Virus record (IMG/VR): IMGVR_UViG_3300049001_000044
Span: 248,001 to 312,000 of that record
Direction: 5' to 3' (one strand)
From: a virus
DNA: 64,000 bases
Shown here one piece after another: positions 55,526-63,393 of the stretch. Numbering within the stretch: the stretch's first letter is position 1; every line of letters starts with the position of its first letter. Below the pieces are notes generated by a model, which ran no database searches, was not told the origin of the DNA, and saw only the letters and a list, made by a program, of their open reading frames with translations. The position numbers were made by a program, and so were the translations under genes.

Positions 55526-55684
55526 TTAGGGTGAGATTCGATGTTGTTTGTATTTGCGGAGGCCGCACGTCTGGCATTCCCGCTCTTGAATGAACGAGTA
55601 GCCTTTCACCGCGCCAGTGCGTGAGCTAATGATTTCAGTTTTGTGGATGGTGCTCCAGCGGCCCCAACTATGGAAGTGAAACAT
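55526..55684 (-). CDS. Tiny Cys/His protein (52 aa)
   Basis: MFHFHSWGRW, then EIISSRTGAVKGYSFIQEREC, C-Q-T-C and a basic end. It starts after GATAAGGAGGCAAC, a near-ideal site, and ends 8 nt before the next start. H-x-H and C-x-x-C are consistent with one zinc site. Small zinc peptides of this size in phages often bind nucleic acid or host proteins; not tested. Confidence 0.65.
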   Translation of the reverse strand: MFHFHSWGRWSTIHKTEIISSRTGAVKGYSFIQERECQTCGLRKYKQHRISP

Positions 55685-55735
55685 GTTGCCTCCTTATCAT
55701 ACAGCTATTGTAGCTTGATGGCAACCTCAATGAAA

Positions 55736-57085
55736 CTACGTCCTGCCCACCAACATGTAGCGATCATATTGGATGAACGTCCTCGTACCCTCATACAGAA
55801 CTTCCGAAAGATTGAGTGCTTTACGGAGTTCATGTGAGTTGTTGACGCATGAGACGTGCCCCTCGCCTTGAAGGTAGTTGTTGTTCTGCACAATGATTAG
55901 CTTTCCAGCGGGAATCTTCTCACGCCATGCAGGGATATTTGGGATATGTTCTGACGAAGTGTTGATGATGACGTCAAACTGCGAGTAGTCAAGTTGGTAC
56001 ATGTCCATCGTCATCGTACCAAATCCTTCGTAGTCGTAATTGAGTTTTTCAGCGATACGATTGGCGCGCGGATCCAAGTCTATCGACGTCACCTTCAATG
56101 ACAGCTCCTTACAGTGGAGCATGAGAGTGAGGGTACCGATCCATCCACCAAGAATTGCAACTCTACTTCCCTTCTCCAACACGCCTTCATCTAACATCGA
56201 CTGAAGTCTCTCAGCCAACCACATCTTGCTGAGGATTTGCCCATCTGAAATTGCATCCCTAATCTCAGTCAATGGAAGATTTCCCAACACGTAGGGATCG
56301 TATAGCGCGCTAGCAATTCGGGTGGTGAAGAAGAATTCTTGTTTCATTGGATGGTCAGGTGCTGGAGTTGGATCTTTGATAGGATCAATGGTTGGGTCGG
56401 TCGAGGGAGCTTCGATCAAATCACCTAGCAGTTTAAGCATGAAGTCATGGTCATTGATGAACATGAGATCAGCATTTTTCTCTGCCTCCTTCACACCTAA
56501 TTCTGCGGCTTGCCTGATGATGTCGCTAAAGTCGCAAGGGATTGGATTCAACCATCTCTTCAATCGATCCTCGGCTTCCATTCTAACGAACTTCGGCTTA
56601 ATAGGATCCTGTGTTGTCCTCCACAACTTTGCTGCCTCCCTAAATGCGCCGCGGGCACTACGATAGTGATCGCTGTTGAAGTGAGTGGTGCAGACAGTTT
56701 GCGGGATAACCTTGATGTCCTTCGTCAGAGTCGTGGTGAAATCAAGCTGAGATTGGACGTTCTTAAAGAAGGCCTTGTTGAATAGCTTGACGCCACCGTA
56801 CCCATAACTAATGCCTAACGCAGGGTTCATCGCGTACCAGACATGGACATAGTTCTCATCACCCTCTTTAGGCTTGTAGGAGAAGTCGAAGGTGGGATGA
56901 ATAGTGGCGTCAGCATCGACCACGTAGAAGAACTTGGTGAGAGCTTTCTTCGAGGCGGCAATGTGAGCGTTGGCGATACCCTTTACTCCGTGGACACGGC
57001 GGGCATGAGGAAAGCGAGCCTTCAACGCAGCGAAGTTCTTGTCTGCGTTGGGCTCGTCGTATGAGATGAAGATGATGTCTAGCAT
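55736..57085 (-). CDS. Glycosyltransferase-methyltransferase fusion (449 aa)
   Basis: Residues 1-230 look like a GT-A glycosyltransferase: a Rossmann-like start (LDIIFISYDEPNADKNF) and V-V-D-A-D-A (55-60), the D-x-D that holds metal and nucleotide sugar. A Pro/Asp/Thr linker (228-246) leads to a class I SAM methyltransferase: R-V-A-I-L-G-G-W-I-G-T-L-T (308-320, glycine loop) and V-T-S-I-D-L-D-P (332-339, acidic ribose contact), then F-D-V-I-I-N. The pair could add and methylate a sugar on DNA, lipopolysaccharide or a virion protein. No sugar operon is nearby. Confidence 0.75.
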   Translation of the reverse strand: MLDIIFISYDEPNADKNFAALKARFPHARRVHGVKGIANAHIAASKKALTKFFYVVDADATIHPTFDFSYKPKEGDENYVHVWYAMNPALGISYGYGGVKLFNKAFFKNVQSQLDFTTTLTKDIKVIPQTVCTTHFNSDHYRSARGAFREAAKLWRTTQDPIKPKFVRMEAEDRLKRWLNPIPCDFSDIIRQAAELGVKEAEKNADLMFINDHDFMLKLLGDLIEAPSTDPTIDPIKDPTPAPDHPMKQEFFFTTRIASALYDPYVLGNLPLTEIRDAISDGQILSKMWLAERLQSMLDEGVLEKGSRVAILGGWIGTLTLMLHCKELSLKVTSIDLDPRANRIAEKLNYDYEGFGTMTMDMYQLDYSQFDVIINTSSEHIPNIPAWREKIPAGKLIIVQNNNYLQGEGHVSCVNNSHELRKALNLSEVLYEGTRTFIQYDRYMLVGRT

Positions 57086-57107
57086 GCCGTATTTACGGCA
57101 CGTAGAA

Positions 57108-57353
57108 TCACGGTAGGAAGTAGATGTACTTGGAGTCGATGCTCGTGACGTTCGTGTCGGTCATCGACGCCTTGTTCTTCAGGACACGGCCATCAGTGGA
57201 ATCGGTCATGCGAGACAGCGTACGATCGACGAAGGCCTTTGGATAGCGACGGCCCAGCTGCGTCTCGACGATGTGATGGAGCTGATTGCTGTCAGAGCGG
57301 ACAGTGGTTTTCAGTGCGTTGATAATGATGGATGGAACAGTTTGCTTTGCCAT
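57108..57353 (-). CDS. Unknown small protein (81 aa)
   Basis: The start at 57353 follows AAAGGTATCACC; the upstream ATG leaves no site. It is a winged-helix-like layout: PSIIINALKTTVRSDSNQLHHIVETQLGRRYP, then FVDRTLSRMTDSTDGRV and a strand SKYIYFLP. That helix-turn-helix-wing sequence could bind DNA; not certain. It sits next to element D. Confidence 0.55.
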   Translation of the reverse strand: MAKQTVPSIIINALKTTVRSDSNQLHHIVETQLGRRYPKAFVDRTLSRMTDSTDGRVLKNKASMTDTNVTSIDSKYIYFLP

Positions 57354-57400
57354 GGTGATACCTTTCATCGAAGTTAGTTAACGTAAAATTTTAGAACGTA

Positions 57401-57479
57401 GGAGGTGCTCGAAAAACTGCGTGTAGTGGCTGTCAACAGCTTTGCATGGAGGTCTCTGAGCACCTCTGGTAAGTCCCAG
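57401..57479 (+). ncRNA. Dispersed pseudoknot-like intergenic element, copy D
   Basis: AGGTGCTC (57403-57410) pairs with GAGCACCT (57458-57465); between them GCTG/CAGC forms a hairpin. GAGGT (57449-57453) can instead pair with ACCTC (57462-57466), enclosing the same core GGTCTCTGAGC (57451-57461). It ends by the stop of the YqeY-like gene and opposes the leftward genes. Confidence 0.45.
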
Positions 57480-57480
57480 C

Positions 57481-57912
57481 TTATTGCTGCTTCAACAGCT
57501 CGTCGATGATCTGCGAAGCCAGCTTACCGTCGAACTTGCCTGCGAAGTTGTCCTTCAGGTACTTCATGCAGGTACCTTTGTTCAGCTGCAGACCAGATGC
57601 AGCCAGCGCATCCATGATCTCCTGGCCATTCATTTGTTTCGGCAGATAGGCAGACAGAATCTTCTTCTCTTGCTCCATCGTCTCAGCACTGTCGTACGAC
57701 CTTTGAGCGTAGAGGATAGTGAGGGTGTCATCAACACCCTTGATGAATTTCTTGATGACTTGAATGACCTCTTGGTCGTTCGTCTCGCGGTTGCCGTCGT
57801 TTTTACCGATGGTTGCCGCCTCACCGATCAGGGTGGTGAGCAAAGTTGCTTCTGCCTTGTTGCCGTTCTTTCGTGCTTGCAGTTGGTCTGCTTTCAGTTG
57901 TTGCATCAACAT
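57481..57912 (-). CDS. YqeY-like protein (GatB/YqeY domain)
   Basis: 143 aa, the full length of YqeY family members. Typical pattern: an N-terminal helix LMQQLKADQLQARKNGNKAEATLLTTL, then E-V-I-Q-V-I-K-K-F-I-K-G, Y-A-Q-R-S-Y-D-S-A-E... E-Q-K-I-L-S-A-Y-L-P-K-Q-M and a C-terminal G-T-C-M-K-Y-L-K... F-D-G-K-L-A-S-Q-I-I-D-E-L. The domain is shared with the tRNA-binding tail of GatB. Its function alone is unknown; a link to tRNA is suggested by the RNA ligases next door. Confidence 0.8.
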   Translation of the reverse strand: MLMQQLKADQLQARKNGNKAEATLLTTLIGEAATIGKNDGNRETNDQEVIQVIKKFIKGVDDTLTILYAQRSYDSAETMEQEKKILSAYLPKQMNGQEIMDALAASGLQLNKGTCMKYLKDNFAGKFDGKLASQIIDELLKQQ

Positions 57913-57914
57913 GA

Positions 57915-59033
57915 TTAGTCCTTTTCTTTCAGTAGGAATTTGTTCGAGATGGTCTTGAAGGAGAACAGGCCGTCCATACGCTTGTAAACCAGACCTTCAC
58001 GGATTGGGTGAGTGATGGATGGACCTTCGGCTTTTGCCAGCAGGTCTTCGATGGTTGTGCCAGCTGGAATCTTAAACTCTTGTTCCAGGATAGGGACGTG
58101 CTTGAAGTTCTTACCCATCTGGAAGTTGTGAGTGATGATCTCAAACAGCTGCCACCTTGCTTCCGGCGCCATGTATTCCTGGCGATCGATGTCGAAGATG
58201 TCGAAGACGTGGAACTCGAAGTCCTTCAGATTCTCCCTGTTGCCTTGGATACCAGGACCCATCAGCTCGCCTTGAATTGCGATGTTGCGGCCCAGATTCT
58301 GCAGCATGTTCAGCACACCAGTGGTAGTGGCGGTCTTGATGAGGGTGTTGTCCTTGTTGTCCTCGTTTACCTTCAGTTCCAGGTTACGCGAGCAGACACC
58401 GACTTCACCGTTGAAGTGGTAGATGGTCAGCGACGAGCCATCCAGCTTCATCGTGACTTCGTACTCTGCTTCATTGTCGTTCACGACGTTCGGCATATTC
58501 TGAACGCGCTCTTGATCAGTCTTGCGAATGAACGACGGGAACATACCCTTCACTTGACCAACCAGCTGCGGCGGGATCGGCGGTTCCCACTTGACAACAC
58601 CCAGCAGTTCAGCGAAGTCTTGCTCGCGGATGGCAGTCAGATGTTCGCCAGCCTTGGCGACGACATCGTTCAGATCAGCGCACGTACCGAAGTCAGGGAT
58701 AGTGCTGATGATGTGCCGTGCGATCTCAGGGAACTTGCGCAGTGGGATCGAGAAGCCTTGGCTGACTTGACCACGCAGCTTGATGGTGCGCAGACGGTGG
58801 CCACGCTTGCCTTCGTACTCCCTCCCTGCCTTGTCGACCAGGTCTTGCCAACGTTCATCACCATCTGGCAGGAAGCTGTCGATCTCGAAGTAGACCGCGA
58901 AGTCACCTTGCTGGTAGTTGCCTTTCTGGCTTACGACGTTCCAGCCTTCAATGGTGATGCGCTCGATGCTGTCGGCACCTTCGATGGGATTTACCGCCGA
59001 CACTTGGCGGACTGTTACCAGTTTACGTGTCAT
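57915..59033 (-). CDS. RNA ligase with N-terminal OB domain (Rnl5/DraRnl-like)
   Basis: The start at 59033 follows AAGGAAAACAAC. Residues 1-110 form an OB-like domain (VRQVSAVNPIEGADSIE). The nucleotidyltransferase follows: motif I V-T-M-K-L-D-G-S-S (Lys196), a Ser/Arg motif (G-V-C-S-R-N-L), motif III F-H-V-F-D-I-F, motif IV E-G-L-V-Y-K (346-351) and motif V S-F-K-T-I-S-N-K-F-L-L-K. An N-terminal OB before the catalytic domain is the Rnl5 layout (Deinococcus Rnl), which seals 3'-OH/5'-PO4 nicks in RNA. Length 372 aa is complete. Confidence 0.8.
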   Translation of the reverse strand: MTRKLVTVRQVSAVNPIEGADSIERITIEGWNVVSQKGNYQQGDFAVYFEIDSFLPDGDERWQDLVDKAGREYEGKRGHRLRTIKLRGQVSQGFSIPLRKFPEIARHIISTIPDFGTCADLNDVVAKAGEHLTAIREQDFAELLGVVKWEPPIPPQLVGQVKGMFPSFIRKTDQERVQNMPNVVNDNEAEYEVTMKLDGSSLTIYHFNGEVGVCSRNLELKVNEDNKDNTLIKTATTTGVLNMLQNLGRNIAIQGELMGPGIQGNRENLKDFEFHVFDIFDIDRQEYMAPEARWQLFEIITHNFQMGKNFKHVPILEQEFKIPAGTTIEDLLAKAEGPSITHPIREGLVYKRMDGLFSFKTISNKFLLKEKD

Positions 59034-59043
59034 GTTGTTTTCC

Positions 59044-59196
59044 TTATTTGATTTCGATATCGTGGATGTCGCCACCCATGTCTTCAGCCAGAATGTGGAG
59101 AGACTCCTTCACCATCTCCATGTTCGCATGGTAGTTTTCGTCGGCGAAGAATTCTTCTGGCAAGCAATGGATGGTGACGTACAGTTTCAGTTCCAT
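59044..59196 (-). CDS. Tiny acidic protein (50 aa)
   Basis: MELKLYVTIHCLPEEFF, then a helical acidic end IHDIEIK. The ATG overlaps the stop of the 59196 gene (TAATG) and the stop lies 10 nt before the RNA ligase start. The unit is tightly packed, supporting a real gene. Unknown. Confidence 0.6.
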   Translation of the reverse strand: MELKLYVTIHCLPEEFFADENYHANMEMVKESLHILAEDMGGDIHDIEIK

Positions 59197-59498
59197 TATT
59201 TGCTCCAGCTCTTCCAATCATGAGGACAGATGTCCTGCACTGGGCATTGATCGCAGTACCAGTCGTCGTGGTAGTAGTGCTCACCCTTCGCTTTGGCTTC
59301 TGCTTCATAGGTGAGAATGCAGCCCCATGGCTTGATGTTTTCGGGGTCACCCTTCCTACCACCCCAACCCCAGTCAACCGGCATTGTGTCGCAGATCTTG
59401 GTGCAGAGCTCTTGGAGCTTTTTCCCCTGCATGTCCAAGTGCAACTTCTGCTTTTCCTTCAGCGCATCGTACTCTTCTTGTGTGAGGATGTACTGCAC
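59196..59498 (-). CDS. Cys-rich small protein (100 aa)
   Basis: A helical start (EYDALKEKQKLHLDMQGKKLQEL) is followed by a Trp/Gly segment (MPVDWGWGGRKG) and a C-terminal Y-C-D-Q-C-P-V-Q-D-I-C-P-H-D-W with C-x-x-C-x(5)-C and an earlier Cys. It could bind zinc or an iron-sulfur cluster. Family unknown. Confidence 0.6.
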   Translation of the reverse strand: MQYILTQEEYDALKEKQKLHLDMQGKKLQELCTKICDTMPVDWGWGGRKGDPENIKPWGCILTYEAEAKAKGEHYYHDDWYCDQCPVQDICPHDWKSWSK

Positions 59499-59801
59499 TT
59501 AATCACCTTGGAAGATGTAGTGAATGAGGTCAGCGATGATCTTGTGCGCTGCCTTGTTGTCATGCGGCCACGCTCGACCATCAGGGCATTTTTCGATGTC
59601 GCCAGGGACCACGCCATAGCGGACCAGGGGATCAAACACTTCATACTGCCACGAGCTGTTGCCGAACGGTCGCTTGCCGCTGAAGCCTTCTTCCTCATAC
59701 CACAGGGTGGTGAGGAGACGTTGGAGGTACTCACGGATGGTGAGCGTCTCGTTCAGATCATCACTGCGAAATTTCAACTCTGCGATGTCTCGTAGTTCCA
59801 T
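59499..59801 (-). CDS. Unknown small protein (100 aa)
   Basis: The start at 59801 follows GGGGAAATA and overlaps the upstream stop (TAATG). It is largely helical: ELRDIAELKFRSDDLNETLTIREYLQRLLTTLW, then a F-G-N-S-S-W-Q-Y-E-V-F segment and HDNKAAHKIIADLIHYIF. No family recognised. Confidence 0.6.
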   Translation of the reverse strand: MELRDIAELKFRSDDLNETLTIREYLQRLLTTLWYEEEGFSGKRPFGNSSWQYEVFDPLVRYGVVPGDIEKCPDGRAWPHDNKAAHKIIADLIHYIFQGD

Positions 59802-59953
59802 TATTTCCCCGTGAGCTTGGCAATGATCGCTAGTGGGATCATCAGAAATTGTTGAAAGAGAGTAGGTTTGCGGCGGTCGAAAGCGGTGATGAATGCGCTG
59901 CCACAACCCGCCACGAACCACAACAGTGCGAAGAAGAGAATCCAGCCTACCAT
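59801..59953 (-). CDS. Tiny membrane protein (50 aa)
   Basis: VGWILFFALLWFVAGCGSAF is one membrane segment, followed by a basic loop (DRRKPTLFQQF) and a second weakly hydrophobic stretch (LMIPLAIIAKLTG). Both ends overlap neighbours as TAATG. Similar to other short membrane peptides here. Confidence 0.65.
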   Translation of the reverse strand: MVGWILFFALLWFVAGCGSAFITAFDRRKPTLFQQFLMIPLAIIAKLTGK

Positions 59954-60198
59954 TAGAACACCACCGCGCAGAGCTTCAAACCTTCTTCCTTAGGATCGCG
60001 TTCGTAGTATTCCAGGTCTTGACCCGTCAAACACTCACGCGACTTCGGATCGTAGTAGTTGGCATGTTCTCCAGATGGGATGAATTCAACACCACGAACG
60101 TAGTGGTAGCCATTGCCTTCATCATCTTCTTGCATGACGAGCGGAATGCTGTCGTCAAGTTCTGCGAGGTCTCGTTTAAGATCACCGATCGTGTACAT
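59953..60198 (-). CDS. Unknown small protein (81 aa)
   Basis: YTIGDLKRDLAELDDSIPLVMQEDDEG, then Y-H-Y-V-R-G-V-E-F-I-P-S and a C-terminal strand LKLCAVVF. The T-I-G-D-L-K-R-D-L-A-E-L-D-D-x-x-P start is common in small phage proteins of unknown role. It overlaps the next gene by TAATG. Confidence 0.6.
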   Translation of the reverse strand: MYTIGDLKRDLAELDDSIPLVMQEDDEGNGYHYVRGVEFIPSGEHANYYDPKSRECLTGQDLEYYERDPKEEGLKLCAVVF

Positions 60199-60450
60199 TT
60201 AGGTTGCCTTGTTTTCGTAGGAGAAGTGGATGAAGCAGCCCGTGCCACCGCAACCACATTGGACGATGTTGTGGTTGTTGCCTTTCAGCTCCACTTCACC
60301 GCGGTTGATCTTGCTGTTTCGAATGGCTTCGTCCAGCTTGACGATCGCCATGTCATACAGTGTGTAGAAGCGCCGACCGTTTCCACGGCTCAGCTTGTTG
60401 CCAACGAGGCGTTTGATTGAACGCTTCGAATGCGGAATACGCTTACTCAT
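60199..60450 (-). CDS. Basic small protein with C-terminal Cys cluster (83 aa)
   Basis: KRIPHSKRSIKRLVGNKLSRG gives a strongly basic start; the end has Q-C-G-C-G-G-T-G-C-F-I-H-F, three Cys and a His that may bind zinc. Basic plus zinc suggests nucleic-acid binding. Its start overlaps the end of the upstream tiny gene by 8 nt. Confidence 0.6.
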   Translation of the reverse strand: MSKRIPHSKRSIKRLVGNKLSRGNGRRFYTLYDMAIVKLDEAIRNSKINRGEVELKGNNHNIVQCGCGGTGCFIHFSYENKAT

Positions 60451-60598
60451 CCTCTTCTCCTTTCCATTGACGATACTCGGCGAGAGCTTCCCAGTACCAT
60501 TCCCAGTTATCTACGCCACCATTGATAAGTGAATTCAACTTCGCCGAATCATCGAGGAGCTTTTCATACTCCTCTTTTGAAATAGTAACAGTTCCCAT
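60443..60598 (-). CDS. Tiny acidic helical protein (51 aa)
   Basis: MGTVTISKEEYEKLLDDSAKL then NWEWYWEALAEYRQWKG and an E-E-D-E end. It starts immediately at the ligase stop and overlaps the next gene by 8 nt. The I-S-K-E-E-Y-x-x-L-L start resembles many small phage helices. Unknown. Confidence 0.6.
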   Translation of the reverse strand: MGTVTISKEEYEKLLDDSAKLNSLINGGVDNWEWYWEALAEYRQWKGEEDE

Positions 60599-61725
60599 TA
60601 TTCTGCCTCTGCCGTGCTGTCCATTAACGCCAGTTGGCGCAATGTGTACTCTTGACGGAGGATGTTCCGCTCGAAGTACTCCTTGTAGGATGGCTGCTTT
60701 CCAGTGAAGGCTGCCATGATCAGGCCACGATGAGTGTGGTCCTTGTACTTGATCGCAAAGTCCTTCCGCTCCATCTCACCATCCACACGCAGTGCATCTT
60801 GAACGGTGTTGTGCAGATTGATGAGCTGACTTACTACGCGGTTCTCGATCTTCAAAATGTCTTCGATGTTTACACCATCGCCGACGAGCATGGACTTGAC
60901 ATCATCCAAGCCTTCGTCCAGCACAAGCTGAGCGATGTCACGCTCACGGAGGAAGGTCATTGCGCGGTGACGCTTCAAATACCAGTCGGTCTTGACCTTC
61001 ACCATTTCGCCGTTGTCGTACTGCGCAATCCAACCTTCGATGTTTTCGCTGGTCTTCGCTGCATCGAGCAGCATTTGGAGGGTGGCGAATTCAACATTGA
61101 ACTCTTCCACTACCTTTACCTTGAAGATCACGGCAGCTGCTCGCACTTCTTCCACTGGCCAGTACACACCAGTCCGGTTGTTGCGGATATGTAGCACCTG
61201 CAACTCTGCCTTCTTGTAAGGCAGAACGATGCGAGCGTCCGGAGCGGTGTATTCGAAGATCACGGTATGACCAGCCATCGCCATCTTTTCGGCGAAGATG
61301 AAGAAGGAGAAGTTCTCTGGCTCATTGATCCATGCAGTGGCTTGTCTTGCAACGTCCGAGTCAAACGACTTCTTCGACTTCAGAGCGAAAGTATAGCCAC
61401 CTTCATTCTCCACCTTCACAGTGTGGATCATCGAACCGTCACGCTTGTCCATCAAGCGAGTGATCTTGGACGGCAGATTTTCTGGACGAGTCTCTTCACG
61501 TTCGTTCACATTGAAGAACTTGTGCAGGGGGCGACCGACCACTTCGCCAGTCCGCTTGTCAAACACGATACCACGGCACTCACGTGACCACGCATCGTCA
61601 AAGGTTCCTTCAGCCGACACCATGTAGCAGAACGAGATTAGGTTGGGTGCAATCTCTGCTTCCCGAATCTCTTGCTTGCGCGCAACCTTGGAACGAAATT
61701 CATCGAGTGAGTTGATAGTTAGCAT
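60598..61725 (-). CDS. rnlA: RNA ligase 1 (T4 Rnl1-like)
   Basis: 375 aa against 374 for T4 Rnl1. Motif I is D-K-R-D-G-S (Lys94 adenylated; T4 Lys99), preceded by the family's R-E-C-R-G-I-V-F segment and K-F-F-N (67-72). F-A-L-K-S-K-K-S follows, then the motif III-like stretch V-I-F-E-Y, E-G-W-I-A (motif IV) and V-K-V-K-T-D-W-Y (motif V). In T4 the enzyme reseals tRNA cut by host PrrC with Pnkp. The start has AGGAGCTACAC. It is the first gene of the leftward block, so probably expressed early. Confidence 0.88.
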   Translation of the reverse strand: MLTINSLDEFRSKVARKQEIREAEIAPNLISFCYMVSAEGTFDDAWSRECRGIVFDKRTGEVVGRPLHKFFNVNEREETRPENLPSKITRLMDKRDGSMIHTVKVENEGGYTFALKSKKSFDSDVARQATAWINEPENFSFFIFAEKMAMAGHTVIFEYTAPDARIVLPYKKAELQVLHIRNNRTGVYWPVEEVRAAAVIFKVKVVEEFNVEFATLQMLLDAAKTSENIEGWIAQYDNGEMVKVKTDWYLKRHRAMTFLRERDIAQLVLDEGLDDVKSMLVGDGVNIEDILKIENRVVSQLINLHNTVQDALRVDGEMERKDFAIKYKDHTHRGLIMAAFTGKQPSYKEYFERNILRQEYTLRQLALMDSTAEAE

Positions 61726-61790
61726 GTGTAGCTCCTTGTGAGAGTTGTATTGTATGCTTTGCGACGTCAGATGAAATCTTTATTCAGCGG

Positions 61791-61798
61791 AATAAATA
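61791..61798 (+). promoter_or_regulatory. T4-type late promoter box
   Basis: AATAAATA is 28 nt before the ATG at 61826, in the divergent gap next to the Rnl1 gene. Confidence 0.55.
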
Positions 61799-61825
61799 TG
61801 ACTTTCAACCAAAGGAGAAAGTCCC

Positions 61826-62014
61826 ATGAACTACGAGGAACTGAAAGAGAGCATGCCTTCTGCATCTCACGTCTACTACGGTGTTGCACAGGATGTGATC
61901 GAATCTCTCACCGTCTCGGCATGGTGGGGACAAGACAGGGGTACCTACTATATGGGTACTGAAGAGCCAGTCGAGGAACTGGCCGCGCTGGAAGTTCTGC
62001 CAGCAAATTCCTAA
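61826..62014 (+). CDS. Small late protein (62 aa)
   Basis: MNYEELKESMPSASHVYYG then V-S-A-W-W-G-Q-D-R-G-T-Y-Y-M-G-T and an acidic end. The site CAAAGGAGAAAGTCCC precedes the ATG. Its own late promoter and a second one just after its stop make it a one-gene unit. No family recognised. Confidence 0.6.
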   Translation: MNYEELKESMPSASHVYYGVAQDVIESLTVSAWWGQDRGTYYMGTEEPVEELAALEVLPANS

Positions 62015-62029
62015 AATCAGGGTCAACCT

Positions 62030-62037
62030 GATAAATA
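62030..62037 (+). promoter_or_regulatory. T4-type late promoter box with leader hairpin
   Basis: GATAAATA, then GCCTGACC-AAGAT-GGTCAGGC at 62040-62060, a strong hairpin that would be at the very 5' end of the late mRNA for the 62080 gene. Confidence 0.55.
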
Positions 62038-62079
62038 ATGCCTGACCAAGATGGTCAGGCTCTAAGTGAGGTACGCATT

Positions 62080-62550
62080 ATGCTATTCGACGGTATTGAA
62101 CTGATCGACTCATCAACAGCTGTAAATTTAACAATAGATAACGGCCCGAACTTCCCATCGGGAACTAAAGGCGAACTCTTCTTCAAGGACGGAGTTGGTC
62201 TGTTCGTCTTTGATGGCGCTACGTGGGTCCGCGTTCAAGGACAAACAGCCGCTAACTGTGTGACTGGCAATTTTCCAGGTGATGTGAAGCAAGTGGCAGG
62301 CACCGCTCGCTTTTATCCACGCGATGTTATCGCGGTGACATCTATCTCTGCTTGGCTGTCTAGCAACGCAACTACTGATGTTGTTGCCACTGTTAGAAAG
62401 AATGGGAATGTGGTGACTAACATCACCATCAAGGCGGGCGATTCGATGACGAAAATTGCTGCCAACTTTAGCGTGCTAACAACCGACTATCTGACGATGG
62501 ACGTCGTAAGTGGTGTTGGCAAGGATCTAACTATTCGACTGGACTACTAA
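62080..62550 (+). CDS. Fibre-like protein with attachment module (156 aa)
   Basis: The start at 62080 follows GAGGTACGCATT. Residues 5-55 (FDGIELIDSSTAVNL, then F-P-S-G-T-K-G-E-L-F-F-K-D-G-V-G-L-F-V-F-D-G-A-T-W-V-R-V) match the attachment module seen at the start of the long fibre at 20594. The rest is beta-rich (VVATVRKNGNVVTNI). It opens a second fibre cluster, with two paralogues downstream. Confidence 0.65.
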   Translation: MLFDGIELIDSSTAVNLTIDNGPNFPSGTKGELFFKDGVGLFVFDGATWVRVQGQTAANCVTGNFPGDVKQVAGTARFYPRDVIAVTSISAWLSSNATTDVVATVRKNGNVVTNITIKAGDSMTKIAANFSVLTTDYLTMDVVSGVGKDLTIRLDY

Positions 62551-62551
62551 C

Positions 62552-63379
62552 ATGCAAGCAAAATATGTTGCTCTGGGTTCTTACACTCAGGCGAACCTAA
62601 TCTCTGACCTTGCTGCCATTCTTTGTGGCGCGCAAGTTGCAGACCTCTCAGCAACTTGCGACAAGGCAAACACCACGATCGTAAGCACTGTTGCCCCTGG
62701 CTGGACTCTGGTAGATGCCAACGCATCTAACTTAGGTAAAGTCATCTCTGCCCCAGATATGAATGGCAATCCGAAGTATGTGTACATCTACGCATCAGGC
62801 ACTTCGCAGATTGCTATCAGAGTGTATGAGACTTGGAACAGTACCACCCACACTGGTACTAACCCAAGTGGCGCATACGTCTTGAGCAATGGTACGAGCT
62901 TCATGGTCTTTGGTACCCCGCAAACAGCATACATCTCCGGTGGTGCTGACGGTTTTGGTGTGCTCGAAGTGTCTCGTGATGTCGCATACCTGCAAAACAA
63001 CACTACCTACCCCGCTACCGTTGCTGGCGGAGCATACGGTTTTAGTAGCCCGACGGCCATGTCAATGCCTAGGGGCAAGAATATGACAGCTGCCGGTGAC
63101 ACCCTACCGTACCCTGTTCAATCCGCAACGATCACGGCAAGATCCAGCAGTTCGATTTTGGCTGGAACCACTGCACGGCAAGACGCCAACGGTGTTCAGT
63201 ACATTGAAGTACGTCCTATTTGGATCGCTCTATCCGACAACACGATCATCGGCCGCCTCTACGATATCGCAGAGATCACTCGTGGTGGCTACACTGTGTT
63301 CGACACGTTCAGCGACGGTGTTGACACGTGGATGGTTCTCCCAGGCTATAGTGGTTTGATGGCTCTCAAGGTAAAGTAA
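62552..63379 (+). CDS. Fibre-cluster paralogue 1 (275 aa)
   Basis: MQAKYVALGSYTQANLISDLA then L-S-A-T-C-D-K-A-N-T and V-A-P-G-W-T. Residues ~1-110 align along their length with the next gene (TQANxIxDxAAxLxGA, DLSxxCDK, TVAPGWT, YETWNSTxHTGTNP). Later regions are Gly/Ser-rich beta strands. It begins 2 nt after the 156-aa gene. Probably a trimeric virion adhesin or decoration protein; no enzyme motif. Confidence 0.65.
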   Translation: MQAKYVALGSYTQANLISDLAAILCGAQVADLSATCDKANTTIVSTVAPGWTLVDANASNLGKVISAPDMNGNPKYVYIYASGTSQIAIRVYETWNSTTHTGTNPSGAYVLSNGTSFMVFGTPQTAYISGGADGFGVLEVSRDVAYLQNNTTYPATVAGGAYGFSSPTAMSMPRGKNMTAAGDTLPYPVQSATITARSSSSILAGTTARQDANGVQYIEVRPIWIALSDNTIIGRLYDIAEITRGGYTVFDTFSDGVDTWMVLPGYSGLMALKVK

Positions 63380-63393
63380 GGAAAGGAATTCTC

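Noticed and set aside
55696-55724. Sigma-70-like promoter (TTGCCA, 17 nt, TATGAT) before the 52-aa gene
   Set aside because: The predicted transcription start would fall within the Shine-Dalgarno sequence, so the mRNA could not use that strong site; probably chance.
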